64,000 bases of DNA from Aspidapion aeneum. Taxonomy: Eukaryota > Arthropoda > Insecta > Coleoptera > Brentidae. Below the pieces are notes generated by a model. That model was not told where the DNA came from. It saw nothing but the letters and a program-made list of their open reading frames with translations, and made no database searches. The stretch is from contig OY755047.1 in NCBI GenBank assembly GCA_963576565.1, positions 3,213,501-3,277,500 on the forward strand. The letters run 5' to 3'. The position numbers were made by a program, and so were the translations under genes. Shown piece by piece: positions 10,701 through 22,375 of this stretch; the first letter of the stretch is position 1, and every line of letters begins with the position of its first letter.

Positions 10701-11150
10701 TTGCTTTAGCGTCCCAAAATGAGCAGAATAAAGGTGGTATACCCGCTGGACTTCTTAACATTTTGTGGGCATCTGTTATTATGTAATAAGCTCGTCTTTT
10801 GTTTTTATATGCACAAGAGGGCGCCAGATAGCTTCATCAAAGTCACGTACCAAGTCCGGTAGGTACCCTGCTCGGATGGGTACCACAAGGTACTTAAAAG
10901 ATCCACGGTGGTCCAAAAACGACGCGAAGGACTCCGAAAAATTCCTTTGGCGGTCCTTCAAAATGTTTTACTTAACTTGATGAGTGCCCATTTTCTTTTA
11001 ACTCTCTTCTATTATATGATCGAAGCATTCTTCTTCTCTTCTTTAAATGCAATTTTCATTTTAATCGTTAAATGTTATCAAAACTATTTGACAATTGTCT
11101 ACATCTTTATCGCTATACAATCACTACTCCATCTGTTGAGAGATGCTTCC
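10701..11150. other. Unassigned sequence with slightly higher GC
   Basis: Open frames on both strands at 10765-10980 (RTKSGRYPARMGTTRYL on plus) show no family that I recognise. There is no splice context and no terminal repeat. It could be a decayed element. Confidence 0.3.
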
Positions 11151-11160
11151 TATTATAAAC

Positions 11161-11435
11161 CATGGGCGCACCCAGGGGGGGGGGGGTGCCGGGGCCCGCC
11201 CCCCCCAAGCCTTAGATTTTTTAATATATTTTTTACATATTTGATGATAAAACATGAAAAATACCTTAAAATTGGACATCAGGAGGCTTCGGGCCCCCCC
11301 CAACCCCAAGCCGTGGCGTAGTTGCGAAAAGACATGACGACCTTTTTTTTTTTTTGTTTTGGTCGCAAGTTTTTTGAGGGCGCGCTTCGTAGCTGTCGCC
11401 CCCCCCCCCAAGACACATTCCTGGGTGCGCCACTG
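11161..11435. mobile_element. hAT-like MITE family B, complete copy
   Basis: Ends CATGGGCGCACCCAGG and CCTGGGTGCGCCACTG, 275 bp, flanked by a 7-bp direct repeat TATAAAC (11154-11160 and 11436-11442). Long G and C runs lie just inside the ends. The interior (TTTGGTCGCAAG and TAGATTTTTTAATATA) is shared with other copies. The open frames through it are by-products. Confidence 0.8.
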
Positions 11436-11449
11436 TATAAACAATCACG

Positions 11450-11838
11450 CCACGTAGTGTAGAAAGTTCTTTCCCGCACGGTAAAATAGCATATTATTGC
11501 CCGGTGTGAAAAACTAATTTTCCTTTGAAAAAATTTAATCTTTCACACGCTTGTAGAAAAAAAAAACGTTTTTCTGTTGTAAGTTCAATACCGATTATTT
11601 TTTTGTTTTTTTTTTATATCAAGATGGTATCCGACCATAAAAAAAGAAGCCTACCATTACAAAAAGAGGCGCCATAATCGGTATGATGGTTGTATAATAG
11701 CCAATTTTGACCAATTAAAAATCAGCAACTGAAATTGATTTCTAAATTGGCGTCCGTTTTATGCCGGGGTGACTTGCCTTATCTTGGAGGTATGGTTTTG
11801 ATGGTTGAATTCACGATACACCCAAACACGACCAGCAG
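11450..11838. other. Intergenic sequence
   Basis: No coding frame or element end recognised between the MITE and repeat F. Confidence 0.4.
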
Positions 11839-12797
11839 CCCAGCAAACATGGTTTACAAAAAAAGTACTTTTTAAGTACTGGCTTTCACTGCTGCCCATA
11901 ACGGCAAAGTACTAAGTCGAAAGTACTTAATTCCTATTAATTTGGAACAACGGCCTGCATCAGGCTACCAAGTATATATTTTAGTACAAAAAACACTGTA
12001 CTTTTCAAGTAATGCATTTTTTTAAACTTCTTTGTACACAAAAGCATGTACTTTTAAAGCAATGTATTGTAACTACTTTTATTGTAAATATTGTAAGGAC
12101 ATTAGGTCACTCACCTCTCATATTTACGGAAGGAAAATATTTGATCATTATAAAAGGATCTTTAATATTTTCCTTTTCATATCAGATGATGATATATCCA
12201 AGGATTATGGAATATTTCACATCAATTTAAAAATAAATAAAATCATTTACATTCTTAAACTTGACATTCCTTCGTGTACCTGTAAAATGTTGACTAGTGT
12301 TTGCCATCTAGTGGCAGGGACGGCAAACATCAACTTCTCAGTTTTTTTTGTAAATATTTTATTTTCACAGTAAAATATTTAATATTTTTGTACTTAAATA
12401 AAGTGCTTTAAAAGCAACTATTTAAAAATACTTTTAAATATTTTTTTACTGTTATAATAATTTTGCAGTAAAACTTTTAAACTTTTAATAATCAATTAAA
12501 TGTACTTTAAGAGTCCCTTCTTCAAAATGATATTAAAATGTTTTATTGTGAATATTTTATTTTCACAGTAAAATATTTAATTGTTTTGCTGCACTTGGCA
12601 TTCTTCAAAAATAAAGTATAACTTTTCGTTGTATTAAAAATAAAGTACTAAAATGATGCATTTTTGCACTTTTAAATAATATGCAAATCAGACAATACAA
12701 AAATAATAAAAATAATGCACATCGTTGCCGATGCCAGCTGTTGCCAGCAGTTAAAGTACAATATTAGTAAAGTACCAGCAGGTCGATATTTGCTGGG
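11839..12797. mobile_element. Repeat family F (TIR CCCAGCAAA), uninterrupted copy
   Basis: Starts CCCAGCAAACATGG and ends ATATTTGCTGGG, 959 bp. It is rich in AAAGTAC/GTACTTT words and contains no convincing gene. A second copy spans 53897-57425 and is split by the Crypton-like insertion. The CAGTAAAATATTTAAT of this copy at about 12368-12383 is the empty target. Superfamily not assigned and no clear target duplication. Confidence 0.7.
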
Positions 12798-12878
12798 AGT
12801 TTATATATAGGGAAGAAAAAAAACTTAAGACAGAGATGTTGTATCTCTCCAACTCTTTTTAAAATATATGTCTCAGTA

Positions 12879-13440
12879 GTGCATGGCATGGGAATACAAC
12901 TTAACGACCGATATACCATATACACACTACAGTTTGCTGCACAATCAAGTAAGTTAGAACTATACAATAAACAAACAATATATCCATGCAATGTCACATT
13001 TGATAAGACAGGAACAGACTGTAAAGAACTGGAAAAAAGAATAGTAAAAGCAAAAAAGATTATTGGATGTCTTAACAGTATTCTATGGAGCAGAGAGATA
13101 AAAAAGAATGTAAAATTTAACATATATGAAACAATGGTAAAAAGCACCCTGTTGTATGGAATAGAGACTTATCGCGTAACAGAAAAATACAAAACAAAAA
13201 TGGAAAGTGTCGAAATGGATGCAATAAGACATGGGCGCATCCAGGAATCTGTCTGGGGGGGCCCGAGGCCTCTTGGGGGGGGAGGGGGGGCGCTAAGACT
13301 CATAATGTCGAATTTTGAGCTATTTTTCGTGTTTTTTCATGAAATATGTGGAAAATATGTAAGAAAATCTAAGCCTTGGGGGCGGCCCGGGCCCCCCCTG
13401 GGTGCGCCCATGAATAAGAAGATCAATGAGAATGAATTCA
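12879..13440 (+). pseudogene. RTE-like LINE reverse transcriptase fragment
   Basis: The frame begins MGIQLNDRYTIYTLQFA, the segment just before the FADD catalytic motif, then jumps (deletion) to KELEKRIVKAKKIIGCLN, then REIKKNVKFNIYETMVKST and GIETYRVTEKYK. The catalytic DD and following bases are lost. It is interrupted at 13230-13412 by a hAT-like MITE, after which only about 20 LINE bases remain. The 25.1-kb copy (minus) shows the intact order. Confidence 0.7.
13230..13412. mobile_element. hAT-like MITE family B inside the LINE
   Basis: Ends CATGGGCGCATCC and GGTGCGCCCATG, flanked by the 7-bp direct repeat AATAAGA (13223-13229 and 13413-13419). The uninterrupted LINE sequence is seen on the minus strand at 25151-25174 (GCAATAAGAAGATCAATGAG), which proves the insertion boundaries. 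Confidence 0.85.
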
Positions 13441-13619
13441 CTTTGCCCCGATGGCCACTATGCCCCATTGTCCCCGAACATATCATGCGGTACCATACTC
13501 CAAAAAGAACCAAATCAATTGGCTTTTATGCAGGTAACTACTTGAATCAAGGAACGCCTCTTCGCAAAATTAAGTACTTCCATATTGGTACCATGCGGAT
13601 ATCACGGTGCTAAAATGAG

Positions 13620-14840
13620 GTAGTACTTACAAACCTACCGTAAAAAAGAAAAAACGAAAAAAAGACTATGAAATTTAGTTAGTTAGTATGTGCAAAAAAA
13701 ACAGGGATAAACTGAATATAGAAATTATGGAACACTGAACACGTGATGCCTCCATGCCTAGTACTGAAACTGATAAACTTTTACTTTTGTATTTGTATAG
13801 ATGCTGTTATACTGCTTACTGAATACAGTAGAGTTCCAGGAAAAAGTCAAAACTATAGTGTTAGAAAAACAGTAAATGCAATTCATAGTTTCATTCTACA
13901 AGCCCAATTAGAAAATAAATAATTGTATTGTTTTGTGCGTTTATTTCTTTAAATAGGTATACAGGGTGAATCTGGGGAAATAGAAAAAACTAACCAACAC
14001 TACTGGGTAGGTATTCTGGGTCTTAAATGACGTGACCATCCACATCAAACGCTTTAACCAATAGCAAACTCTGAACGGTCGCGTGTGCGAAATGACTTGT
14101 CTCGACCAATGGCATAGTCGCCCGCGCTTTAGAGTTAGTGAATTTTACGCGTTTGAAGTGAAATCTGTTCTCCTGCCCCGTACCGACTGAACGTTTCTCG
14201 GTCGGATCGTAGACACATTTTTTGTTAAAGAGTTTGGTTTTAAAGAAAATTGAATAAAATGTGTAAAAAACATGTTTTTTTTAAATGTTTGTTTTTAAAT
14301 CACCCCCAATTAGCAACGTCGCTGGAGAGTTTGTTATAACTCAAACCTCACCGAGTATTACATTGTTGGAAAGGAAATTTTTTGTCTACAATAAAGTATA
14401 GTATATTAAGCTTAGTTTCTGAGAAAATTAGATACAACCTGTAACAAAAATTGTTTATTTTCTGCTTTTTTTAAATTGATTTAATTTACAGATGCCCCTG
14501 AAGTTTTACTTATGAAACCAATCCGAGCATGTTATACATCGTTTTCAAAAGAATTTTATTGATTATAACAAACCATAATACATGTTTTCCCGAAGACATT
14601 AGTTTTTTTTTTAAATAAAATATATCTTGAAAAAACCATGTCTATGTATTTATTCAACTTTTAAAAAAAAATTCAATTTACGGACGCCGCTAGAAAGCTT
14701 GTTATCAGTCAGACGTTATTGAATTATACCTTGTTAAAAAGGGGATTTTATTGTCTATAATAAAGTATAGTACAAATTTTTCTTACAAGCTTAATTTTTA
14801 AGAAAATTTGGAAAAACCGCTAACTTTCAGATTTTGGTGG
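13620..14840. other. Unassigned; GC-richer stretch with two CCAAT words
   Basis: Mostly AT-rich. 14035-14205 is GC-richer and contains AACCAATAGC and GACCAATGGC, promoter-like CCAAT words, but no gene start follows. The rest holds degenerate AT-rich sequence. Confidence 0.3.
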
Positions 14841-15885
14841 GTTTGGGGGTGATAGAAGGCTGATACTTCTAAAGCTCAGGTCCCTAATGTTTCTGGAAGT
14901 AGGCAATGTTAATTTTACATAATTTTACATTTATAAGGCAAAAAAGTAAATTAAAATTTTGGTGTTTTTAAATTTTTTCCTATAGTTTTATCAAAGTTTC
15001 AATGAGTCTTCTAAAGCTCAGCAGCTCAGCTCTTTAGCTTTTCTGGAAATGGAGAGTGTTACTTTTACATAACTTTACATTTATTGGAAAGGGAAGTTAA
15101 TTAAAATTTAGGGTTTTTAAATTTTCTTTTATAGTTTTATCATGATTCCTATCGGCCTTCCAATGCTCAGCTCTCTAGCGTTTCTGAAAGTGGGCAATGT
15201 TACTTTTACATAATTTTAAATTTATAGGGGAGGGAAGCAAATAAAGATTTTGGGGTTTTTAAATTTTTTCCTATAGTTTTATCATATTTCCTATCAGTCT
15301 GCCAAAGCTCACCTCTCTAGCGCCGTTGGAAGTGGGCAATGTTATTTTTACATAAATTCACATGTATGACAAGGGGAGTGAATTAGAATTTTGGGGTGTT
15401 TTAATTTTTTTCTATAGCTTTATCATAGTTACTATCGGCCTTCCAAAGCTGAGCTCTCTAGCATTTCTGGAAGTGGGCAATGTTACTTTTAAATAACTTT
15501 ACATGTATAGGGGAGGGAAGTAAATTAGAATTTTGAGTTTTTTTTGATTTTTTCCAGGGGTTTGGTCATAATTTCTATCAGTCTGCCAAATTTTAGCTTT
15601 GTAGCATGTCTGGAAGTACAGTAGTAGTAGTCAGTGAGTGAGTAGCAATTTCTATATTTTTTGAAATTTCGTAACTACTTTACTACTTCATCGAAGTCCA
15701 TGAAACTTGGAGGGGTTGTTACCTCTATGAAGGTCTACGACTGTGCACAGTTTGAGATTCGTAGCGCATTCTCAAGTAGAGTTTTAGATAGGTAAAATAT
15801 GGGCTGAAATGTTTCAAGAAAAGATGGTACGGCAGCGCGAACTTGGCGAGGTACTGCCATGCCCTCAGATACATATTTTGAATGC
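14840..15885 (+). repeat. Repeat family D with about 145-bp tandem units
   Basis: Five to six units share AAGCTCAGCTCTCTAGCG, GTGGGCAATGTTACTTTTAC and TATAGTTTTATCAT-type blocks. They are followed by a single-copy tail with CGTAACTACTTTACTACTT, GTTTCAAGAAAAGATGG and ACTGCCATGCCCTCAGAT. The same order, inverted, occurs at 37395-38165, and the tail alone at 35110-35290 and 47735-47925. Confidence 0.75.
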
Positions 15886-16459
15886 ACACCTATGTCAATT
15901 TGGGCTTTACAGCAGCAAATTAAAATTTCGCCGCCATGTTCGCCGCCATCTTGAATATCTGAGCCCTTGCCAATATTTCTAGATGGCCACAGGGATATTC
16001 GGATTTAGCGGGGTAGAAATAGTCATATTATTGTTCTGTTATTTTAAGTTGTTCTTTGCTATTTTACAAAATTCATTTTTAAAGTTTAGGAAAATGCAAT
16101 AGAGGGGAACAAAAAATATACTATAACAGTACTATCCTAGCTAATGTTAGCAGCGAATGCCTACAACTTTTGTTTTTACTTTTTTTTAAAACAAATGTAG
16201 TTTTAGTGCTGATTGAGTAGCCTTTAACCCTCCAGTGGTGACGAGAATTCGGCATATTTTATTAGTTATCAAGCAAACTGGCAATATAAAACAAAAAATT
16301 TTTTTTGGAAACAATGTATAAAACATAAAATGTGTAAAATTAAAATACCACCACTCGCGGGTTAACTAAGCACAAGCTTTTTTCTGAATTTAAGTATATA
16401 TTTTTTTTACTATTTAGTGTTTTTTTAAGACATTTGCTATTTATTTTTATACATATATA

Positions 16460-17092
16460 CAGTGTGTCCACGTAAGTTGGCGGCATATGGGAAACTTTTT
16501 TATTATTAGCTTTACGAAAAAAAGTTATTCTTCATAAAAAGTTCTGCATGGTCCAAAACCTAAAATGCAACCATCAGATGTTAATTTTTTTCAGTCATAT
16601 TACGAGGTTTGTCAAAAAATGTGATTTTTGTTCTAGAGTAAAGTACCTTTCTTTTTGACAATATCAAAAATTGTTATAAAGAAAAGATGTTTAGAATTAA
16701 AAATAGCTTTCAAATATTCAACATTGTTTATTTACATTAAAAAAATATTTTTATTTTTTATTTTTTTAAGTTTGCACATTAATGCATAATTAATCTAGGA
16801 TGCAAATAATAATAATGTAAATAAACAATGTTAAATATTTGAAAGCTATTTTTAATTCTAAACATCTTTTCTTTATAACAATTTTCGATATTGTCAAAAA
16901 AAAAGGTACTTTACTCTAGAGCAAAAATCACATTTTTTGACAAACCTCGTAATATGACTGAAAAAATTTAACATCTGATAGTTGCATTTTAGGTTTTGGA
17001 CCATGCAGAACTTTTTATGAAGAATAACTTTTTTTCGTAAAGCTAATAATAAAAAAGTTTCCCATATGCCGCCAACTTACGTGGACACACTG
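16460..17092. mobile_element. Foldback mariner-like MITE
   Basis: Starts CAGTGTGTCCACGTAAGTTG and ends with its complement, with TA on both sides (16458-16459 and 17093-17094). The two halves, about 280 bp each, are nearly perfect inverted copies around an AT-rich centre near 16776. It has no coding capacity. A transcript would fold into a long hairpin. Confidence 0.85.
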
Positions 17093-17776
17093 TATATTAG
17101 ATAAGTATGGCTTTGTCAATGTTCACTGTATCTATGACAATAAAGCTACTTTTGAATCAGAATGAATGAAAAAAAATTGCCAAAAAGTAATATAAAATGC
17201 TTCTAGAAAGTGGATTTTCCGAAATCTTGCCTTAACTACAGGACTTGATAACACCCTGTAAATTTTTTGTCAGTAACTGCATCTTCACGATAATAAATCG
17301 AAAAATTAACACCGGCCGAATAAAAACCGTAACCAAGTGATGAGCTGTAGGCGAGATATAAAGGCTTATTAGGCGTAATTAAAAGGGAAGAAAATAATAA
17401 GTTTCAAGACACATTTCTTGGAATCGCCAATATGATATTGTATTCACTGCGTGATGAAAAGAACAACCTATCAGAGTCGGTGCGGTATTGATACACACCG
17501 TATTACGGACCAAAGAACATACTGGCTGAAAAAAAAAACATGTTATACAAGGTCTGACAATTGAATTTTAAGACCGGCCCCCGTACTAACAGGTTTTAAA
17601 TCTCCACGCTTCGGGCGGTCGGAGTTAATAATCTTGATGTGCGTTCTACTACCGCGCGCAATCCTGTCGCCTTTCCTGTACTAGTTGGGCTTACGCAATG
17701 GTTTGAAGCGGATCGTGCATAGCTCATTTGGTGGAATTACGACAAACGAAAAAATTGAGCAATGTTATAATTTAAA

Positions 17777-17844
<68 letters not shown>

Positions 17845-19079
17845 CGGTTTCACAACGTTCTACCAATCTCCACTCGTTTCTGTTTGCCCATAATTCATCA
17901 TCTAGGCCTCTTATTCTTATTTCACTGTCTATTCCTTCTCTCCAGCTTTTCCTCGGCCTTCCTCGTTTTCTTCGGCCAGTTGGTTTCCATTGTAATATTT
18001 GTTTAGGTAGTCTTCCATCATCCATTCTTTGCACATGTCCGTACCACACCAGTTGTTTTGTTCTTATATCATCCACTAAAGTACGTTCAACCACTGTCAT
18101 AATTTCTCTTATTCTTTGATTTGTAACTCTTTCTCTTTTTGATTTCCCTGCTGCTCTTCTCCAATAGTCCATCTCCGTAGCGGAAAGCATTTTTTCTGTT
18201 CTATCTTTGATGGGCCATACTTCTGAGCCGTATGTAATAATACTTTTTACAATGGTGTTATATATAAGCTTTTTGTTATGTTTTGATATACTTTGTTCCC
18301 AAATTATTCCATTTAATAAAGTTATTGCTTTTCTTCCTTGTACGTTTCTATCTTTTATAGCTTTGTCTAGTGTTCCGTCAGCTGTAATTTTTAGACCCAA
18401 GTATTTATACTCATCACAGGACTGAATTAGCTGCCCAGTATTTAAGATTAGATCATCCAACGGAATTCCCATATTTTGGCATTTTCTCTTCCAGACTTTA
18501 AGGACTTGTTCCAAATATATATTGAAGAGCGTAGGCGAGATACAGCAACCTTGTTTAAGACCTTTATTTACTTGAAAGCCTTTAGTTAGTTTTGCTTTTA
18601 TTTTAACTTTTGCCTTACTATTGCGGTATAACTCTTTGATGGCCTTAATTAGTTGTACGCTTATGTTTGTCTTTTCCAACGCTTTCCAAAGTAGGTTTAG
18701 TGGTATACTATCATATGCCTTCTGCAAATCTACGTAAAGCAGATGCAGCTATTGTCCGTATGCCATTTTCTTTTCAATAACTTGGGTTATACAAAAGAGA
18801 TGATCTGAAGTCGATCTACCCGCCCTGAAACCGGCTTGTTCTTCTGCCTCCATATCTTTATATTCGCTCTCCACTTTATTTCTTATTATTTTGCCATATA
18901 TTCTGCTTGGCGTACTAGTTACAGATATACCTCTATTATTGTCACATATATCTTTCCTTCCTTTTTTGTGTATTGTTGATATACATGACGTTTTCCACTC
19001 AGTTGGTCCTACAGCTCCATTTAAATATTTTTGAAAAAGATTCCGTAATCTCCAAAACAGTTCTTCAGTGGCATATTTG
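17777..19079 (-). mobile_element. RTE-like short LINE, copy A, with (TA)n tail and target duplication
   Basis: Flanked by the 10-bp direct repeat ATAATTTAAA (17767-17776 and 19080-19089). The 3' tail is (TA)n at 17777-17840, and the 5' end lies at CATATTTG near 19079. Reverse transcriptase on the minus strand is interrupted by one stop and an internal deletion. Copy B at 39661-40323 begins at the same 5' position. Confidence 0.85.
17840..18727 (-). pseudogene. LINE reverse transcriptase (internally deleted)
   Basis: Long minus-strand frame: MQKAYDSIPLNLLWKALEKT (fingers/palm), KGLKQGCCISPTLFNIYLEQ, then MGIPLDDLILNTGQLIQSCD, EYKYLGLKITADGT, HVQRMDDGRLPKQILQW, RKRGRPRKSWREGID and ending in LVERCETDK before the (IY)n by-product of the TA tail. 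Family knowledge places FADD between GIPL and DLILN. That catalytic stretch is deleted here while the frame is kept. Upstream, 18730-19075 encodes VPTEWK-like, IHKKGRKDICDN, GFRAGRSTSDHLF, then a stop before LHLLYVDLQ. It cannot make active enzyme. Confidence 0.8.
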
Positions 19080-19084
19080 ATAAT

Positions 19085-19700
19085 TTAAACTAAAACTCAA
19101 AAAACGGCTACTGAATGCTTTTAAATGCTAAAAGATGTCCACGGAGAGCAGTGTATGTCTCGTGCAATGATTCTTATGTGGCATGAAAGCTTTTCCGAGG
19201 GTCGTGAAGAAGTTAAAGATGATAAACGAGAAGGGCGCTCCAGCACATCCAAAACAGCGATGCTCATTGTTTTTTTTTTATATTAGGGGTGTTATTCTTA
19301 TTGAATGGGCCGGTGAGGGTCAAACAGTCAATCAACATTTATATTTGGAAGTATTGATGTAGCTAAGGGAACGTCCAAGGAAAAAACGTCCAGATTTGTG
19401 GAAGAACAACGCGTGGCTGCTCCACCAGGAGAATGCACAACAAAGTTTTTAGCTAATTAGAAGATCCCTGTCGTTAACCACCCACCATATTCACGAGACT
19501 TGGCCCCTTGCGCCTTCTACCTATTACTACCTTAAAATATTAGAACATGTCAAGGAAAAAACAGCAAGACTTCTTAACAGCCTCTCTTCTGATGATGTCC
19601 AAAATTGCTTCCAACGTTGGAAAAAAACGCATGCAATGCTGCGTCGATAGAGAAGGGCACTACATTGATGGAGAACATTTAGTAGTTGTAGTAATAGTAG
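19085..19700 (+). pseudogene. mariner transposase remnant
   Basis: With frameshifts it reads as the mariner HTH region (MLKDVHGEQCMSRAMILMW, then FSEGREEVKDDKREGRSSTS), a large gap near 19265, and then GRVKQSINIYIWKY, WLLHQENAQQS, SRDLAPCAFY and a basic tail with YIDGEH. Known D,D34D members have LLHHDNA and SPDLAPCDFF. Here both visible catalytic aspartates are replaced, and the first lies in the deleted part. A LINE also splits the element. It is inactive. Confidence 0.75.
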
Positions 19701-20399
19701 ATTTTTTACAACATTCTTATAATTTTATTGTCATACCTGATATATCAAAAAATGCCTCTTCTTAAATACGTTTCTTGTTTGCAAGAGAAGAACCATTAAT
19801 ATAGTAAAGAAATTAGCTTTATAACTTTAAAAATAACAAAGATACAGTTCCTTTTTAATAGGGAGCTCTGTTTATACCCAGATATCATATTATTATGTCC
19901 TCTGATTAGGGTCAATTCTTGATGCCGCATTATAAAACACACACGGAAAACAGTACAACAGGAAAGTTAAATCACACCCGCAAATCCAGTTATTTTTCTT
20001 ACAGATGTCTCTAGAAAAATGACGCGTGAAACTTTTGTTTTGTGTCCTTCTTTGACTAACTTTTGAGTTAGGTTTAGATCCGTTAAGGACCTACCCAATT
20101 CTTTAATTTTGATTTTATCTTCCAAAGAAAGAATGGAAAGATTGCTTTTTATAATATTACTGACGCACTTCATTATCAAGATCGATAATAAAATTTTGCG
20201 GTAAATTATAACACGACTAAAAAAGCAAAACAATATGAATAAGGTACAAAACTACCTTATTATCATGTTGTATTAATCAGAGCCATAACAAATTGACAAG
20301 CGGACCGAACCGCGATATTCTGTGGACTGGCCGCAAAATAATTGCGCCTTTCGTTGCATTACAGTGGGCTTACACATGCATGAATTAAGTAGTTTATTG

Positions 20400-20600
20400 A
20401 AAAAAAAAATAAAAGAGATTCAGGAAAAGGAACAACGAAAAGGCCGTATCTGCATGGGTTAAAGCATGGATTGCTAGTCGGTCTACTTTGGGTGCTTCCG
20501 AAAAACTTTTAGGAGAACTTGCAGCAGAAGATCCTGCGAGCTATAAAAACCATCTTCGAATGACAAAGCAACATTTTGATATTCTTCTAGAGTTTCTCTT
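20400..20600 (+). pseudogene. HARBI1-like transposase N-terminal remnant
   Basis: Reads KEQRKGRI-type basic start, then AWIASRSTLGASEKLLGELA, then EDPASYKNHLRMTKQHFDIL. This is the W-x-R...LGA...L..EL..ED..SY.N.LRM...F..L pattern of HARBI1-family transposases. One frameshift lies near the start, and the DDE domain is missing. The frame ends by about 20600. Confidence 0.7.
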
Positions 20601-20642
20601 ATTTAAACAACATTCTTTAAAATTCGGTCTGCTACTTTAAAC

Positions 20643-20931
20643 CATGGTACTTTTGGGGTGTATACTTCATTTGCACCGGCTCCGGAACGTTGGCTTTTTT
20701 TAATTTTTGTCAATTCCAAAGCATATGTGTTTCTTATGGATCATATTTTTGCTTTTACTTCTGCAACTTCAAAGCCTTCAATAGTCATTATTTTACTAAT
20801 TTTTTGGGAAGCATTATCTCGACTATCTTTGTTTTTATACGAACTACTGTGTACATCCCATAAACAAGGAAAACATTCATAGCCTTCAAGAAACTGTATG
20901 GTCAGTTCTGCTGACCACTTTTTTTAGCCAT
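20643..20931 (-). pseudogene. MADF/Myb-like accessory protein of Harbinger element
   Basis: Begins MAKK at 20931, needs one frameshift, then WSAELTIQFLEGYECFPCLW, DVHSSSYKNKDSRDNASQKI, a stop in the AKI-x-SIRNTY stretch, and ELTKIKKSQRSGAGANEVY. The W...FL..Y...P.LWD...YKN...R..A..KI pattern is a MADF (SANT-like) domain, the DNA-binding partner encoded by animal Harbinger elements. Two disabling changes suggest a recent loss. Confidence 0.65.
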
Positions 20932-21289
20932 ATTAAGCTATAAAAACAAAAATAAACAAAATTTTTAAGCTCAAACACAATGAAAATAAAAAATAATGTA
21001 AAATAATGAACTGAAAACTGGCGAGCCGACGTGCAAGCACTTGTTTACACATGAAAATGTTCCTTTTCTGCGCGCATGCGTCACCACTGGCGTCAGCAAA
21101 TTCAGTCAGCTGCAGACTTTTTTGATACATGCATCATAGAGTAAGATAGCCTATGGCAGTACTTACTCTATGCATGCATGCAAAAAAATAACTTGTGCGC
21201 AAGTCGGTGTTTACACTTGCAAATTTAACTTACTGGCGCGCCAGTTTTTATTGGCGCAGCAAATCCATGCATGTGTAAACTCTCCTTTA

Positions 21290-21480
21290 AAACAGCGGTA
21301 TGCACCCTTTCCGCTCCCACCCCGTTTCCATCGTAACGCGGGCCGCGAGATGGCTTGCGACCCGAGAAAGCCGAGCGGCTACGGATTCATCGATTCGAAC
21401 TTAATCGTATCGGCAAGCGGTCAGAGCCAGTGTCGGAGCTGAACTTTGGTCAAGGTATGCGTCGAGGCGAAATGGAACAT
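21290..21480 (+). other. GC-rich block of unknown nature
   Basis: Unlike its surroundings, this stretch is GC-rich and not low complexity. The plus frame reads EMACDPRKPSGYGFIDSN before a stop, and GGTCAAGGTATGCG at its end resembles a splice donor. It could be a 5' exon of an unseen gene or transferred sequence. I recognise no homology. Confidence 0.3.
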
Positions 21481-21944
21481 TATAGAATAAACAAATAATT
21501 AAATAAAAAATATTTTTTAAATAAGTTTTTTAAAGAGTAGTCGCCCCGGTATCTCACCTACCCTGTGGTAGGGATGGTGGGGCTGTATAAGTAGATTTTT
21601 AAATATTCGTTCTATAATCAAGCGCGGATTTGAGGGGGGGGGTAACGGGGTAATTACCTAATAAAATAACGAAAAACAGGAGAATTACCCCCCCTAGAAA
21701 AACATTTATATTACAAAAATAAAATTCATGGACTATTGCCCCCTTCCCCCCCCCCCTTACAATTTATCAAAGATCCGCGCTGGTCTATAATTTCTTGTGA
21801 GTCACGGATGACCCTAAATTAAATATTATTAAAGTTATTTATAAACATTTCGAAAATGCAATGACACGAAAAATTTACAAAAATAATCTCTGGTGACCAT
21901 CCAACAAATTTCACCTGAAACTTAAAAATTATTAGCATCACTAA

Positions 21945-22375
21945 AATATTGAAACATCCTCAAAGTATTGTATTCTTCTCGACATGAGGTATCGTAAGGC
22001 AATCTAGATGCGAGAAAACAACACCGTGATTCAAGACTCGGAAAAACGTTATTTCCAGTTTTTTAGAGTGTCAAGTCTCATTATAAGCTAATAAGGCAAA
22101 TTTTCATAATTCATATTTCAGAAACTCTACATTTTGTCAACAAAAGCAAAGAGTTGTGGTATCATCAGGTCATCTAGATGCGAAAAACCATATTATGATT
22201 GGAGATTTGCAAAAACATTTTGATGGGTTTTTAGGGTGTCAAGTCAAGTGTAAGCTCCATATGGGCAAATTTTAAAAATTCATATTTTAGAAATTATACA
22301 TTTTATCGACAAAAGCACCGATTTCTGGTCTCGTCAGGTCATCTAGATGCAAAAAAACCACATTTTGTCTTGAAA
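21945..22375. repeat. Tandem repeat, three degenerate units of about 125 bp
   Basis: Units share GGTCATCTAGATGCGAAAA, a GGGTGTCAAGTC block and TTCATATTTCAGAAA. Noncoding. Confidence 0.65.

Larger units (their letters stand above)
17548..19740 (+). mobile_element. mariner element, dead, split by a LINE
   Basis: Ends CAAGGTCTGACAATTGAATT and AATTTTATTGTCATACCTGA are inverted repeats bounded by TA (17546-17547 and 19741-19742). Without the LINE at 17777-19079 and its extra 10-bp duplication, about 880 bp remain, so it is internally deleted. It contains the transposase pseudogene listed separately. Confidence 0.8.
20362..21286. mobile_element. PIF/Harbinger mini-element with two gene remnants
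   Basis: Inverted ends CAGTGGGCTTACACATGCATG and CATGCATGTGTAAACTCTCCT, flanked by TTA (20359-20361 and 21287-21289), the three-base target of PIF/Harbinger. At 925 bp it retains the start of a HARBI1-like transposase (plus) and a MADF/Myb-like accessory gene (minus), arranged facing each other. Confidence 0.8.

Noticed and set aside
12012..12373. 72- and 113-codon frames in repeat F
   Set aside because: Not conserved as open frames in the second copy at 53.9 kb; no domain.
13960..17262. TACAGGGTG at 13960 and CACCCTGTA at 17254 as ends of one large element
   Set aside because: The words are short and common in insect mariner-type ends; flanks are not duplicated and the interior is a patchwork of unrelated repeats.
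17685..18119. 144-codon plus-strand frame with an IYIYIY run
   Set aside because: By-product of the (TA)n tail and of the antisense of the LINE reverse transcriptase.
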